In this document: one piece after another, positions 1 through 9,712 of the stretch | How the letters are laid out: each line of letters begins with the position of its first letter | Numbering within the stretch: position 1 is the stretch's first letter | Origin: Endozoicomonas elysicola | GTDB taxonomy: Bacteria; Pseudomonadota; Gammaproteobacteria; Pseudomonadales; Endozoicomonadaceae | NCBI RefSeq assembly: GCF_000710775.1 | Contig: NZ_JOJP01000001.1 | Location: 4,760,232 to 4,824,231 of the forward strand | Length of the DNA: 64,000 bases | Reading direction: 5' to 3' | Position numbers and translations under genes: made by a program | Notes under the pieces: model-generated | The model's input: only the letters and a program-made list of their open reading frames with translations | Database searches by the model: none | What the model was told of the DNA's origin: nothing

Positions 1-367
1 TATCAAAGGACTCTGCACTGCTATTTACCACCGTCGGCAAACGCTTTTTCTGGCCCAGTGGACTGATGCCGCCAAGAATATAGCCGGTGCTCCGCTCTGC
101 TTCCTGTTGCTCCGCCATTGCCGCCTTTTTGGCGCCACAGGCACCGGCCATGGCTTTTAAGTCCAGTTTTGCGGCCACCGGTACCACCGCAACGGCCAGT
201 TGCTTACTGTCCAGTTTCACCATCAGGGTTTTAAAGACTCGCTGAGGGTCCTGCCCCATTTTTTCAACCGCCTCCTCACCATAGGACTGGCTGTTGGGGT
301 CATGGTGATATTGGTGAACCTGATGGATGGCTTTGGCTTTTTTCAGCGCATTAATGGCAGGAGTCAT
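1..367 (-). CDS. ybaK: YbaK/EbsC-type Cys-tRNA deacylase, 3' end cut by window
   Basis: The product is a small cytoplasmic trans-editing enzyme that hydrolyses mischarged Cys-tRNA(Pro) or related mis-acylated tRNAs. Reading leftward from the ATG at 367 gives about 122 residues beginning MTPAINALKKAKAIHQVHQY. It contains the family core: a VFKTLMVKLD strand, a VAVVPVAAKLDLKAMA segment with the conserved lysine, and a GYILGGISPLGQKKRLPTV loop (substrate pocket). The family is usually about 155-160 residues, so roughly 35 C-terminal residues lie beyond base 1. The identification rests on these motifs and I am confident of the family. The exact editing substrate is inferred. Confidence 0.9.
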   Translation of the reverse strand, partial: MTPAINALKKAKAIHQVHQYHHDPNSQSYGEEAVEKMGQDPQRVFKTLMVKLDSKQLAVAVVPVAAKLDLKAMAGACGAKKAAMAEQQEAERSTGYILGGISPLGQKKRLPTVVNSSAESFD

Positions 368-781
368 CGTTTACTTCCAGATAATCGTTAGTGTTCAGGG
401 CTGTGACGTTGCGATTTGGCGACTTGAAAAGCAACCAAACTTGCGCTGACCTCCAACCATATTACCCAAATTATTGTGCAAACCAACCTTTAAAGCAGTG
501 AGTGGTAGAATAAGAGCGCACCATATTTGGAGTTAAACGATCAATGCTACATTGACTGAAAAATGACGATCAGAGAATGGCTACCCATAAGAGCAGCTAT
601 AAGGTGAGCAAACGCTAAATCTAATAAAAAAATACTCGCCGATCTTCCCCCTGGATTTTAATAAAACAGAAAAAATTCACCATTCGATTTAATTCTATTT
701 AATCACACCATGACTTCTTTTAGTCATCACCTGTTGGCAAGAAGATACAAAGACCACAAACACATAAGTTCAATTCATTAG
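368..781. other. Intergenic region, 414 bp, no gene seen
   Basis: This gap lies between the ybaK-like gene start and the 3' end of the His-rich membrane protein gene. It becomes AT-rich from about 600 onward. No convincing coding frame, RNA gene or repeat was found. It should carry the ybaK promoter, since that gene reads leftward from 367. Confidence 0.6.
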
Positions 782-2068
782 CTAAACCTTTAGGAAATGA
801 GACTGTTTAGATAGATCTTTGGGGGGAAGCACATTAAAAGTTTTTTGTTCTATAAGCTTTTTCACTTCCTCTATATTACCTACACTATCTTCCAACTCAT
901 TCTCGGATTTAACCATTTCACTAGCACCTTCATTAGTACGTAGAGCTTGACCTACTAGACCTCTGGAATAACAAAATTCTATAATCCTATCAAATTGCTC
1001 TTGGGGTATAAGGACAATTTTTTTACTATCTCTATCTCGTCCATCACGGGAATCATTTCCTGAAACTTCAACCCTTATAAATGGTGTCCCATTTTTACGC
1101 ACCCTATAAAAGGCAGCATTTCCCCAGCCCATGAGTAGGTTTAAAGCCGTTTCTATCGCGTAGAATGGTGACTCCATACTTACAGCTAAATAGAAGGCGG
1201 GTAAAGCATCCAAGATGCTACTCGCCGCAGCTATTTTTTTGCAAATTGCTCTTTGATTCTCCTGCTGGATAATATCTACCTCTTCCCCTGTACAGATTTT
1301 TTTCATGCAAAAATATAGCTCAGGCAAAGGCATTCCGAGCGCAAACCCTGCTTGAGAAAAGTGGCCCGCAGCATGGGATTTGTGTCCATGCCACAGGTCA
1401 CCAGCTGCAGCAGTTATAGTTCCAATAGCACCAAAAGCTTGTAGAACATTGGAGATAACCTTACATTTGCTGTAGTGCCTATCGCTAAAGAACAGCGCAC
1501 CAAAAATTCTCGCAAGGCCGGCAGAGGTCGTGCATATTCCTTCAACCCCATGACCTAGTTGCCGCATTATTCGCCCCACAAGCTCATCGTATGCATCATT
1601 AACGTCACCGTGGTCATGATCATGAGCGTCATGGTGGTGATGGTCATGATTGTCAACATGGTATTTAGAGTCGAATACTGCTGTGAGAATTGCTGATACG
1701 CCGAGCCCAAAGAGACATCCACCAATCACAAGATCTTGTAGACGCTTAATTTGTTGATCTTCCACTCCTGAAGCAAAAACAGCTTGTGGTGATGGAATAG
1801 TAACCTCTGGCTGAAATAACCTGCCAGTCTGACAGGACTTCCATCCTGAATCGTATTGGGCACATGACCTTTGACTTATCATACGTGAAGTTTCTTCTAC
1901 TTCACCTCTATCTCCTGTCGCATCATCAGGGGAGGCAACCTGAACACTCCAATGATGATAACTTACAGACTGGGAACTCACCGACAATGAGTCTGGCGAC
2001 TGTGCACTACCTTCCGCGATTATATTATGCTTATAAATCTGATTGGGTGACCTATCATTATGAATCAT
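782..2068 (-). CDS. Unrecognised His-rich membrane protein
   Basis: I do not recognise this 428-residue protein. It has a polar N-terminal 100 residues rich in Ser and Gln. A hydrophobic segment follows at about residues 113-131 (DLVIGGCLFGLGVSAILTAV), then a striking His/Asp cluster at about 137-153 (HDHHHHDAHDHDH). Several further weakly hydrophobic stretches lie between residues 180 and 320. The C-terminal 100 residues are charged and look soluble. The His cluster resembles the metal-binding loops of zinc transporters, but the cation diffusion facilitator signature residues were not found, so a metal role is only inference. The ATG at 2068 was chosen over a GTG at 2089 because GAGAA lies a few bases upstream. 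AT-rich flanks and lack of homology suggest acquired DNA. Confidence 0.6.
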   Translation of the reverse strand: MIHNDRSPNQIYKHNIIAEGSAQSPDSLSVSSQSVSYHHWSVQVASPDDATGDRGEVEETSRMISQRSCAQYDSGWKSCQTGRLFQPEVTIPSPQAVFASGVEDQQIKRLQDLVIGGCLFGLGVSAILTAVFDSKYHVDNHDHHHHDAHDHDHGDVNDAYDELVGRIMRQLGHGVEGICTTSAGLARIFGALFFSDRHYSKCKVISNVLQAFGAIGTITAAAGDLWHGHKSHAAGHFSQAGFALGMPLPELYFCMKKICTGEEVDIIQQENQRAICKKIAAASSILDALPAFYLAVSMESPFYAIETALNLLMGWGNAAFYRVRKNGTPFIRVEVSGNDSRDGRDRDSKKIVLIPQEQFDRIIEFCYSRGLVGQALRTNEGASEMVKSENELEDSVGNIEEVKKLIEQKTFNVLPPKDLSKQSHFLKV

Positions 2069-2845
2069 AATTATTCTCGTTAATTTCACTCAAATACAAT
2101 TGGAAAATGCCATGCACGATACTAGCCAGGATTATTTCTTTATTGCTCAGTAAATATTTATCATTAAATAAACTTTCATCCCCTTAACCAATGACGGAGT
2201 CGAAGATAATTGAAGTGGTGCTTGATAAATTCAAACCCAAACGGCAGCCTTGCTGTAAATTCAGATACTGCTTTCAGATAGCTCCTAACGACCCCGCCAG
2301 CTTTAATTTTTTTGATAGGCAATAATAGAAATGAGAAAACATGCATTCAACGCTTTACAGCCAACACTATTCATAAAATATTATTAACATAAACCCTATC
2401 ATCCTAACATCCAATACTTGATTAATAAAAACCGTTGCATATGTGAATCTATTTCTTCACCACACATTATTAACCCTCAGTCAAAAAGCAATGTTATTTT
2501 TAATTAAAAATGATTTGATGCATTAAAAAAACCATCACGCCTCCAATTATTCTTTATTTTAAAGAACAAATGAAAATCATTTAGAGAAATCCAATTTAGT
2601 CACTGAAGATAGATTGTTTTTTCACTTTAACAAATCAATGTTCTTTACTATAAAAGTATATTTATTTAAAGTCTGCTGAAAACAAGCGTACTCGAAAAAA
2701 AACGTACTGCACACCAGCATACCCAGACTCGTACTCAGCCTACCTTAGCTTCCAAACTGTAAGAAACAAGTGAAACCGATCTGCCCTATTTTTTCAGCCA
2801 CATCTCCTCCATAGGGCAGACTATTGGAATAATGGTAAATCCAAA
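2069..2845. other. AT-rich intergenic region, about 780 bp
   Basis: This is the longest gene-free stretch in the window. It is strongly AT-rich with many A and T runs, and no reading frame of note on either strand. It lies upstream of the His-rich membrane protein gene, so it probably holds that gene's promoter, and downstream of arfB. I saw no repeat, tRNA or transposase remnant. The composition resembles silenced, horizontally acquired DNA. Confidence 0.55.
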
Positions 2846-3259
2846 TCAATGATCAATTCGACCACGCAATGTTTTCGTCTGGGCCCGTCGCTTTTTCTGT
2901 TCAACACGCCGTTTTTTTGAAGCCAGAGTCGGACGGCTTGCCTTGCGCTGCTTATGAACGACAGTTGCCTTGTTAATCAATTCCTTGAGCCTCAAGAGAG
3001 CATCTTCACGATTCTTTTCCTGAGTGCGGAACCGCTGTGCCTTGATGATGATAATCCCTTCCCGGGTAATACGGGCATCGCGGAAAGCCAGCAGTCGCTC
3101 TTTGTAAAACTCGGGCAATGAGGAAGCCCGGATATCAAAGCGCAGATGAACAGCGGAAGAGACCTTGTTGACATTCTGGCCTCCCGCGCCCTGGGCTCGA
3201 ATATAACTGAACTCAATGTCATCTTCGGTAATGATGATACCGTCAGCAATCTCCAGCAT
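2846..3259 (-). CDS. arfB: Alternative ribosome-rescue factor ArfB (peptidyl-tRNA hydrolase)
   Basis: ArfB (YaeJ) enters the empty A site of ribosomes stalled on broken mRNA and hydrolyses peptidyl-tRNA. The 137-residue product has the GGQ catalytic motif at residues 26-28 within RAQGAGGQNVNKVSSAVHL, the same position as in E. coli ArfB. It ends in a Lys/Arg-rich tail (KKRRVEQKKRRAQTKTLRGR) that in the family inserts into the mRNA channel. Length matches the family (about 140). An AAGGAG site lies about 12 bases upstream of the ATG. The gene follows the DUF2288 gene by 37 bp on the same strand, so the two are probably co-transcribed. Confidence 0.95.
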   Translation of the reverse strand: MLEIADGIIITEDDIEFSYIRAQGAGGQNVNKVSSAVHLRFDIRASSLPEFYKERLLAFRDARITREGIIIIKAQRFRTQEKNREDALLRLKELINKATVVHKQRKASRPTLASKKRRVEQKKRRAQTKTLRGRIDH

Positions 3260-3296
3260 TCAGACTATTATCTCCTTTCTTTTCTCAAAACAGTTC

Positions 3297-3617
3297 CTAA
3301 AACCGTTCCTGTACTCTTTCCTGAACAAGTACCCAGGGTCTAACTACAACAGCCCACAGCTCACGATCGTCTGCAAACCAGGACTGTGCCTGTTCATCAC
3401 TAACCGCTCCCAATACGCCCTGTTCCACCCAGGCTTCTACCGCTGACTTGTTATCGACTGAGACCTGGTAGCTAACATCAATCAGATCCAGAGAATCATC
3501 CACCCGCAGCACAACGCCCTGGGCAAAGTAGCGCTGCAGTTCAGACCAGGCTATTTTTGAGGTTTCCTGATTGAGTTTGGCCTTTTCAAGTGTTTCCCGG
3601 CTGACGGACTCAGACAT
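3297..3617 (-). CDS. DUF2288 family protein
   Basis: This is a 106-residue conserved protein of unknown function. The stretch from SKIAWSELQRYFAQGVVLRV through ELWAVVVRPWVLVQERV is characteristic of the DUF2288 family of Proteobacteria and Cyanobacteria. An in-frame upstream extension exists, but the ATG at 3617 fits the family's usual length of about 100 residues and has GGGAAG ten bases upstream, so it was chosen. It lies directly upstream of arfB and probably forms a two-gene operon with it. That pairing gives a weak hint of a translation-related role, nothing more. Confidence 0.85.
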   Translation of the reverse strand: MSESVSRETLEKAKLNQETSKIAWSELQRYFAQGVVLRVDDSLDLIDVSYQVSVDNKSAVEAWVEQGVLGAVSDEQAQSWFADDRELWAVVVRPWVLVQERVQERF

Positions 3618-4239
3618 CTTTTTATGACTTCCCATTACATTGCACACATAGTGTACAAATCGACATTTTTTTAAAACAGTGGGCGGGAGAATAACAGCAC
3701 ATGACACTAAAGTTAAAACGCTCAATTTTGCGTCAACCGAAAGACGATTATTCGGGAGTCGGTGTCTCTAAGAGCAGCGATTGAATAGATAGATGTTCAA
3801 ACTGAAAAACAAAAATCATCATGGTTCTTTATCCTGCTTTTCAAAAGAGCAGCAGATCATTCTACTATTTCACTCCCATTTTAAGGAGCACGCTGCTCTT
3901 TGGTCACCGGGCAATACCTTACAAGAGAAATAGCCAGACAATTGCCCAAAAGACCTAGTTTATCCCTATTCATCTCCTGCCAAAAACACCCTCAAACATC
4001 AGAAGCTGCGAAATATACCTATTTTGTCCAAATTAAAATTTCGCTAAAAAGATAAAAAAAATATGAAATACAACTAATTATGAAACCGTTTTCAGTATTT
4101 TTTGCTGATTAAATAAACAACAACTTCTGAGAAGCTCAGAAAGAGCCGTGGCTGCAAATTTCAATAGCGATCACCCCACAGAGATAAAACATCTCAACAT
4201 CTGGGGTCGCAGTAAAGAGCAAAAAATTTGGACTGTCAT
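3618..4239. other. Intergenic region with divergent promoters and an inverted repeat
   Basis: This gap of about 620 bp separates the leftward DUF2288-arfB pair from the rightward transporter operon. It is AT-rich, especially between 4020 and 4120. A perfect 10-base inverted repeat, AAAGAGCAGC at 3844-3853 and its complement at 3892-3901, brackets a 38-base loop and could be an operator or a structured element. No coding frame was supported. Confidence 0.5.
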
Positions 4240-6150
4240 GTGAGTAAATTATTAGAAGCACGTCATCTCAATGTGAATTTCGACACCTTGCTGGGGACAA
4301 AACAGGTGTTGAAAGACATTAACATCGGCATGGCATACAACGAAATACTGGCCATTGTTGGAGAGTCCGGTTCTGGCAAGTCGGTTTTCAGCAAGTCCAT
4401 TATGGGCCTGCTGGGGGAAAGAGCCGATGTGCATGGTTCCATCTGGCTGCATAAGGGGACAGCCGATGATACCGCCATTGAGAACAATGGACTGGATCTG
4501 GTCAGCCTGAAACAGGCAGAGCTGGAAGAGATTCGGGGGGATCAGATCTCCATGATCTTCCAGGACCCAATGACCTCACTTAACCCGGTGATGACCGTCG
4601 GCAAACAGATTGCCGAAGCCATCTGTATTCACCAGAACAAAACCATGAAGGATTCTCTGGAAGAGGCTGGCAGGCTTCTGGACCTGGTTCGTGTTCCCAG
4701 TGGTCGCAAGATTCTTTCCGTTTATCCTCACCAGCTGTCTGGTGGCATGCGGCAGCGGGTCATGATTGCCATGGCACTGGCCTGCAAACCCAAACTGTTG
4801 ATTGCCGATGAGCCGACCACCGCATTGGATGTGACCATTCAGGCACAGATACTGGGTCTGATTAAAGAGCTGCAGAAAGAACTGAACATGGCGGTCATAT
4901 TCATTACCCACGATATGGGCGTGGTGTATGAAATCGCCGACCGCGTGGCCGTAATGTACAAAGGTGAACTGGTGGAAACCGGTACGCTGGAGCAGATCTT
5001 CACCTCACCACAACACGCCTATACCCGAGCCTTGCTCGCCGCAGCCCCCAAGCTGGGAGAAATGAGCGGAACCGATCTGCCTCGCTCGTTCCCGGTACTG
5101 ACCATGGAAGAAGAGCTGGCGGGTAAAGGTGGTAACGTTGCACAGATTGACGGGCATCAGGTGGACTACAGCCAGAAGCCTATTCTTACCGCCAGCAACC
5201 TGCAGGTAATTTTCCCCCGCCGTCACAATTTCTTCGGGCAGGTAACTCATCAAATTCATGCGGTTGCCAATGTGTCGTTTGATCTCTACCACGGCGAAAC
5301 CTTGGGAATCGTAGGTGAATCCGGTTCCGGGAAATCTACCATCGGAAACGCCATTCTCGGCCTGCTGCCAGAAGCGACGGGGGACGTACATTATGGTGGC
5401 ATCAATCTGCTGGAGCCAACGCCTGAGCAGCGTGAACTGATTCGGAAAGATATCTCGTTTATTTTCCAGGATCCCTTGGCGTCATTGAACCCCCGTATGA
5501 CCATCGGCGCGGCTGTAGAAGAACCTCTCATCATTCACTGCCCGGAAATGACCTCGGCAGAAAGGGAGATTCGTGCCAAAGAACTGTTGCAGCAGGTAGG
5601 CATTGCACCAGAGCTGTACCGCCATTATCCCCATGAGTTTTCTGGCGGCATGCTGCAACGGGTCAATATTGCCCGGGCATTGACCACCAACCCGAAAATA
5701 ATCGTTGCCGATGAGTCGGTTTCCGCACTGGATGTATCCGTACAGGCCACCGTGCTGAACCTGATGATGGAACTTCAGCGCGATCTCGGTGTGTCTTTTA
5801 TTTTCATATCCCACGATATGGCCGTTATCGAACGTGTCTGCCACCGTGTACTGGTCATGACCAAGGGGCAACTGGTGGAAGTGGGTCATCGCCGCGCCAT
5901 TTTCGAGAATACGCAACACAGCTATACCCGTAAGCTGCTGGCAGCCATACCACAGATTGATTTCTCAACCCGTCGCCAGAAAACCTTCGAATTGATTACC
6001 GACGAAGTTCCAGATCCGGTATTTCCGGTGGGCGATTCGCCAGCCCCTAAGGAAATGATTGATGTGTCGCCTGGCCATAAGGTGGCGATGGAACGATACA
6101 CAAGAGATGTAATAAACGTCAGTAGTCAATCGATGCGTGAAGCGGTGTAA
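4240..6150 (+). CDS. Peptide ABC importer, fused double ATP-binding subunit (GsiA-like)
   Basis: This cytoplasmic ATPase energises a peptide importer. Two complete ABC domains of the DppD/DppF type are fused in 636 residues, as in GsiA of the glutathione importer (623 residues in E. coli). Domain 1 has Walker A GESGSGKS at 41-48, Q-loop Gln108, signature LSGGM at 166-170, Walker B LLIADE ending at 191 and an ITHD switch. Domain 2 has Walker A at 359-367, signature FSGGM near 468, Walker B IIVADES near 488 and an ISHD switch. Domain 2 has Ser where most relatives have Pro after the catalytic Glu. Start: the GTG at 4240 gives the family-like N-terminus [14 protein letters not shown] at 4228 with AAGAG upstream is an alternative. 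It opens a run of five same-strand genes ending in iadA. Confidence 0.92.
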   Translation: MSKLLEARHLNVNFDTLLGTKQVLKDINIGMAYNEILAIVGESGSGKSVFSKSIMGLLGERADVHGSIWLHKGTADDTAIENNGLDLVSLKQAELEEIRGDQISMIFQDPMTSLNPVMTVGKQIAEAICIHQNKTMKDSLEEAGRLLDLVRVPSGRKILSVYPHQLSGGMRQRVMIAMALACKPKLLIADEPTTALDVTIQAQILGLIKELQKELNMAVIFITHDMGVVYEIADRVAVMYKGELVETGTLEQIFTSPQHAYTRALLAAAPKLGEMSGTDLPRSFPVLTMEEELAGKGGNVAQIDGHQVDYSQKPILTASNLQVIFPRRHNFFGQVTHQIHAVANVSFDLYHGETLGIVGESGSGKSTIGNAILGLLPEATGDVHYGGINLLEPTPEQRELIRKDISFIFQDPLASLNPRMTIGAAVEEPLIIHCPEMTSAEREIRAKELLQQVGIAPELYRHYPHEFSGGMLQRVNIARALTTNPKIIVADESVSALDVSVQATVLNLMMELQRDLGVSFIFISHDMAVIERVCHRVLVMTKGQLVEVGHRRAIFENTQHSYTRKLLAAIPQIDFSTRRQKTFELITDEVPDPVFPVGDSPAPKEMIDVSPGHKVAMERYTRDVINVSSQSMREAV

Positions 6151-6215
6151 ATAACAACCAATCCTGTCCTGAAGCCCCGGGGGGAAATTACCGAGGTGGG
6201 TTTCAGGGCATCAAA

Positions 6216-6381
6216 TAAGCAGCTGGCCATATGAAATCGAATATTTCTGGTTACTTGGATTGGTGCTATGCAAGGCACAACGGAGGGAGCATAGCCGTAG
6301 CTATGTAACCGGAGTTGTAACACAGCAGAGCGCCAGAACAAGGAGTCAGAAATATATGATTTCCATATGGTTAGCTGCTTA
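6216..6381. repeat. Palindromic repeat element, copy A
   Basis: This is a 166 bp element with imperfect terminal inverted repeats. The left end starts TAAGCAGCTGGCCATATG and the right end finishes CCATATGGTTAGCTGCTTA. Its reverse complement aligns over its whole length with 11442-11606 at an estimated 85-90% identity. The interior contains CATAGC-CGTA-GCTATG, a perfect 6 bp hairpin with a four-base loop. It carries no gene and so resembles a non-autonomous (MITE-like) element. It sits between the ATPase and binding-protein genes, ending 21 bases before the binding-protein start codon. Confidence 0.85.
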
Positions 6382-6402
6382 CTCCAACCAAAAGGATTAA
6401 CC

Positions 6403-7908
6403 ATGAACCGAATGAAGTCACTGGTTCTTTCGGCGGCTCTTGCCGCCAGTTTTACCGGGCAGGCGCTGGCCTCCCATATCGTGGTCGCGATTGAAAGTTC
6501 CGTCCGAACACTGAACCCACACAATGCTTCCATCACACTGGATATGTCGGTAGCCGGTGCCGCCTATGAAGGTCTGTTTACCTTTAACAATAAGATGGAA
6601 GTGGTGCCCAACCTGGCCACCGGTTATAAGGTCAGTGACGATGGCAAAATTTACACCATCAACCTGAACAAAGGCATCAAGTTCCACGATGGCACGGATT
6701 TCAACGCAGCTGCTGTCAAATACAACTTTGAGCATGAAATTAAGCACAAACTCCGTCGTGCATCTCTGCTGTCCAACGTTGCGGAGTTTAATGTTCTGGC
6801 CGACGACACTCTGGAAGTCGTTCTGAAAGAGCCATCCAATAACTTCATCAACTCCATCACGCACCCTTCCCAGGGCATGATCAGCCCCGCAGCCCTGGAA
6901 AAATACGGTGAAGACATCCAGAAAAACCCCGTAGGCACCGGACGCTTTGTCTTTGACAAATGGGTTCGCGGCAGCACCGTCAGCTTTAAGGCTAACCCGG
7001 ATTACTGGCGTGGACCGGTAAAAGTCGATGGTATTGAGTTCCGTACCGTTGCTGAAGCCGGCTCCCAGCTGGCCATGCTGCAATCGGGTCAGGCCCAGTT
7101 TATTGCCAACGTGGCCCCGGCCATGAAAAAGGTCATCGCCGCCAACCCGAAAATTGAAAATGTTCAGGTACCCACCATCATCGGTCGCTGGTATTCACTG
7201 AACACCAAAAACGAAATTTTCGCGAATGAGAAAGTGCGTCATGCGATGAACTATGCATTCCACAAAGAAGCATTTGCCAAGGTGGTTTATAACGGTGACG
7301 CCGCACCTCTCAAGTCACCCATCCCGGATAATCTGGAGACGTTTGCAGAACAGCCTGCCTACACCTACAACCTGGACAAAGCGAGATCCCTTCTGAAAGA
7401 AGCTGGCTACCCCAATGGTTTTAAAGCCGTCCTCTGGGCCAAGAACAATACGCTCTCTCTGCGTTCTGCTGAGTTCCTTCAGCAGCAGCTGGCCGCCATT
7501 GATGTTGAGTTGGAAATCATTCCACGGGATACCGCCAGCCACTATGCTGCGGGTGACACACTGAAAGATGACCCATCACGTCCAGTTATCTTTGATGCGG
7601 GCTGGTCTTCTTCCAGCGGTACTGCTGACTGGGCACTGCGTCCGATTTATGGCACCGGTGGTGGCTCCAACTACTCCCTGTACTCTAACGATGAGATTGA
7701 TTCACTGCTGAAAGAAGGTCAGCTGGTTCAGGATCAGGCCCAGAAGGAAAAGATCTATCACCAGATTCAGACACTGGCCTGGCAGGATGCTCCGGTTATT
7801 TTTACGACAGTTGACTACCGCACTATCGGCAAGAGCAGAAAACTCAGTGGTATTGAGTTCCTTCCGGACGGCTCTATCAGTGTCGGTGACGTAGCACTGG
7901 TAAATTAA
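6403..7908 (+). CDS. Peptide ABC importer, periplasmic binding protein (SBP family 5)
   Basis: This periplasmic receptor delivers peptides to the permeases encoded next. The 501-residue product starts with a signal peptide (MNRMKSLVLSAALAASFTGQALA) cleaved before Ser-His. Family 5 hallmarks follow: VRTLNPHNASITLD, an AAYEGLFTF segment, the YTINLNKGIKFHDGTDFNA strand, NPVGTGRFVFDKWVRG, and EKVRHAMNYAFHKEAF in the second lobe. The ATG at 6403 has AAAGGA about seven bases upstream and gives a clean signal peptide, whereas the in-frame extension upstream runs into repeat copy A. Ligand choice cannot be read from the sequence. Association with iadA suggests isoaspartyl or other small peptides. Confidence 0.93.
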   Translation: MNRMKSLVLSAALAASFTGQALASHIVVAIESSVRTLNPHNASITLDMSVAGAAYEGLFTFNNKMEVVPNLATGYKVSDDGKIYTINLNKGIKFHDGTDFNAAAVKYNFEHEIKHKLRRASLLSNVAEFNVLADDTLEVVLKEPSNNFINSITHPSQGMISPAALEKYGEDIQKNPVGTGRFVFDKWVRGSTVSFKANPDYWRGPVKVDGIEFRTVAEAGSQLAMLQSGQAQFIANVAPAMKKVIAANPKIENVQVPTIIGRWYSLNTKNEIFANEKVRHAMNYAFHKEAFAKVVYNGDAAPLKSPIPDNLETFAEQPAYTYNLDKARSLLKEAGYPNGFKAVLWAKNNTLSLRSAEFLQQQLAAIDVELEIIPRDTASHYAAGDTLKDDPSRPVIFDAGWSSSSGTADWALRPIYGTGGGSNYSLYSNDEIDSLLKEGQLVQDQAQKEKIYHQIQTLAWQDAPVIFTTVDYRTIGKSRKLSGIEFLPDGSISVGDVALVN

Positions 7909-7922
7909 GGTAAAAGACCGTA

Positions 7923-8840
7923 ATGCCGCAATATATCCTCAAACGCCTGATGGGCACCCTGGGCGTCATGCTGGTCATTGCCATTCTGGCCTTCTTCTTT
8001 GTGCACATGCTGCCGGGTGACCCGGTACGCATGATTGCCGGTGAAGATGCGACTTTTCAGGAGATGGAAATTCTGCGACAGAAGCTGGGACTCAACCTCC
8101 CGCTTCACCAGCAGTTTTATCTCTTCATGGTCAACCTGCTGCAACTGGACTTTGGCACCTCACTCATTTCCGGTGATGCCGTCTATGACGTGTTGTCCCA
8201 TCGCTATGTGCTGACTGCCAAACTGACCCTGGTATCCCTGTGGTTTATTCCCGCTGGTATTATCCTGGGTGTGGTTGCAGCAACCCATAAGTCCAGGTTT
8301 CTGGATCGGGCATGTATGGTCTTTTCAGTATCAGGCATTTCGGTGCCCGAATTCTGGTTCGGCCTTATTCTGATCCAAGTCTTTGCCGTGAAGCTGCAAT
8401 GGTTTAATCCGACCGGCTTTCAATCACTGGCCGACCTGACCCTGCCTGCCATTACCGTTGGCATGATGGGTACAGCGGTAATTGCCCGCTTTACCCGTTC
8501 CGCGTTTCTGGATGTGCTCTCAGAAAACTATATCCAGACTGCCCGGGCCAAAGGGGTAAAACGCTTTAACGTGACTTATGTGCACGCCCTGCGAAACGCC
8601 ATGCTGCCCATCATCACGGTAATAGGTCTGCAGATCGGCTTTATTCTCAGTGGCTCCATTGTCGTTGAAGCCATTTTTGGTCTGCCCGGTCTTGGCTCTC
8701 TGCTGATTGAGTCGGTGGTCGCCCGTGATCATCCAGTGGTGCAGACACTGCTGCTGCTCTACTCATTCCACTTTGTCATGATCAACTTCGTCGTTGATGT
8801 GCTTTACACCGTTATTAATCCGCAGGTTCGACTCAAATGA
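7923..8840 (+). CDS. Peptide ABC importer, permease 1 (DppB/GsiC-like)
   Basis: An inner-membrane channel subunit of 305 residues, the usual length for DppB-type permeases. It begins MPQYILKRLMGTLGVMLVIAIL with a first helix, followed by the family motif FFFVHMLPGDPVRMIAG. The EAA loop that docks on the ATPase is visible as NYIQTARAKGVKRFNVTYVHALRNAMLP at about residues 201-228. Six membrane segments are apparent. It starts 14 bases after the binding-protein stop and its end overlaps the next permease gene by four bases (ATGA), which indicates translational coupling. Confidence 0.95.
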   Translation: MPQYILKRLMGTLGVMLVIAILAFFFVHMLPGDPVRMIAGEDATFQEMEILRQKLGLNLPLHQQFYLFMVNLLQLDFGTSLISGDAVYDVLSHRYVLTAKLTLVSLWFIPAGIILGVVAATHKSRFLDRACMVFSVSGISVPEFWFGLILIQVFAVKLQWFNPTGFQSLADLTLPAITVGMMGTAVIARFTRSAFLDVLSENYIQTARAKGVKRFNVTYVHALRNAMLPIITVIGLQIGFILSGSIVVEAIFGLPGLGSLLIESVVARDHPVVQTLLLLYSFHFVMINFVVDVLYTVINPQVRLK

Positions 8841-9700
8841 GCAGTACGACGACCTCGCCATCCGTTTCGCCGTTCCAGCTCTTTCTTATGCGTTTCAAAC
8901 GGGAAAAGCTGGCCATTGCTGCAGGCATCACCCTGCTCATTATGATTCTGATGGCGCTATTTGCCCCGCTCCTGTTGAGCCATGGGCCAAACGACTTTGA
9001 CTATAACCGCATTCTGATGCCGCCCTCACCAGAGAACTGGGTCGGCACGGATATCTACGGCCGCGATCTGTTTACCCGTCTGGTCTATGGCGCCCGTGTC
9101 TCGCTGACGGTTGGCTTTCTTTCCGTCACGATCGGTGCACTGGTCGGGTCATTTATCGGCATTCTGGCCGCCTACCGCGGCGGTTGGCTGGACAGCATTG
9201 TCATGCGTGCAGCCGATGTCCTGTTTGCCTTTCCCAGCTTTCTGCTGGCCATTGCCATTGTTGCGGTGCTGGGCGGCGGCATTATGAACGTCATCATTGC
9301 CATTGCCATTTTCAGTGCGCCGACCTTTGCCCGGATTACCCGTAGTTCGGCACTGTCAGTACTTAACTCACAATTTGTTCGCGCAGCAACCACCATGGGC
9401 GCGAGCCATAGTCGCATCATGTTTGTGCACATTCTGCCCAGCACCATCAGTGGCATTCTGGTCTATTTCACCATGCGGGTAGGCACATCGGTTCTGACGG
9501 CTGCCAGCCTCAGCTTCCTGGGCATGGGTGCTCAGCCACCGTCGCCTGAGTGGGGTGCCATGCTCGCCTCCAGCCGGGACTTTATAGCAGTAGATGGTTA
9601 TATGTACCTCACTCTCTATCCCGGGCTCTGTATTTTTCTTACCGTTTTGTGCTGCAACGTTCTGGGTGACGGCCTGCGCACGGCACTGGACCCGAAATAG
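8837..9700 (+). CDS. Peptide ABC importer, permease 2 (DppC/GsiD-like)
   Basis: The second inner-membrane channel subunit, 287 residues. The N-terminal FKREKLAIAAGITLLIMILMALFAPLL helix and the WVGTDIYGRDLFTRLVYGARVSL motif identify the DppC class. The EAA loop is seen as FVRAATTMGASHSRIMFVHILP. The C-terminus holds LSFLGMGAQPPSPEWGAML, typical of the family. It overlaps permease 1 by four bases and is followed after 12 bases by iadA. Order and fusion state (double ATPase, binding protein, permease, permease) copy the gsiABCD layout of E. coli. Confidence 0.95.
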   Translation: MSSTTTSPSVSPFQLFLMRFKREKLAIAAGITLLIMILMALFAPLLLSHGPNDFDYNRILMPPSPENWVGTDIYGRDLFTRLVYGARVSLTVGFLSVTIGALVGSFIGILAAYRGGWLDSIVMRAADVLFAFPSFLLAIAIVAVLGGGIMNVIIAIAIFSAPTFARITRSSALSVLNSQFVRAATTMGASHSRIMFVHILPSTISGILVYFTMRVGTSVLTAASLSFLGMGAQPPSPEWGAMLASSRDFIAVDGYMYLTLYPGLCIFLTVLCCNVLGDGLRTALDPK

Positions 9701-9712
9701 GAATTTCGAATC

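Noticed and set aside
2992-3249. Open frame overlapping arfB in another frame
   Set aside because: Shadow of arfB; no family character and no ribosome site.
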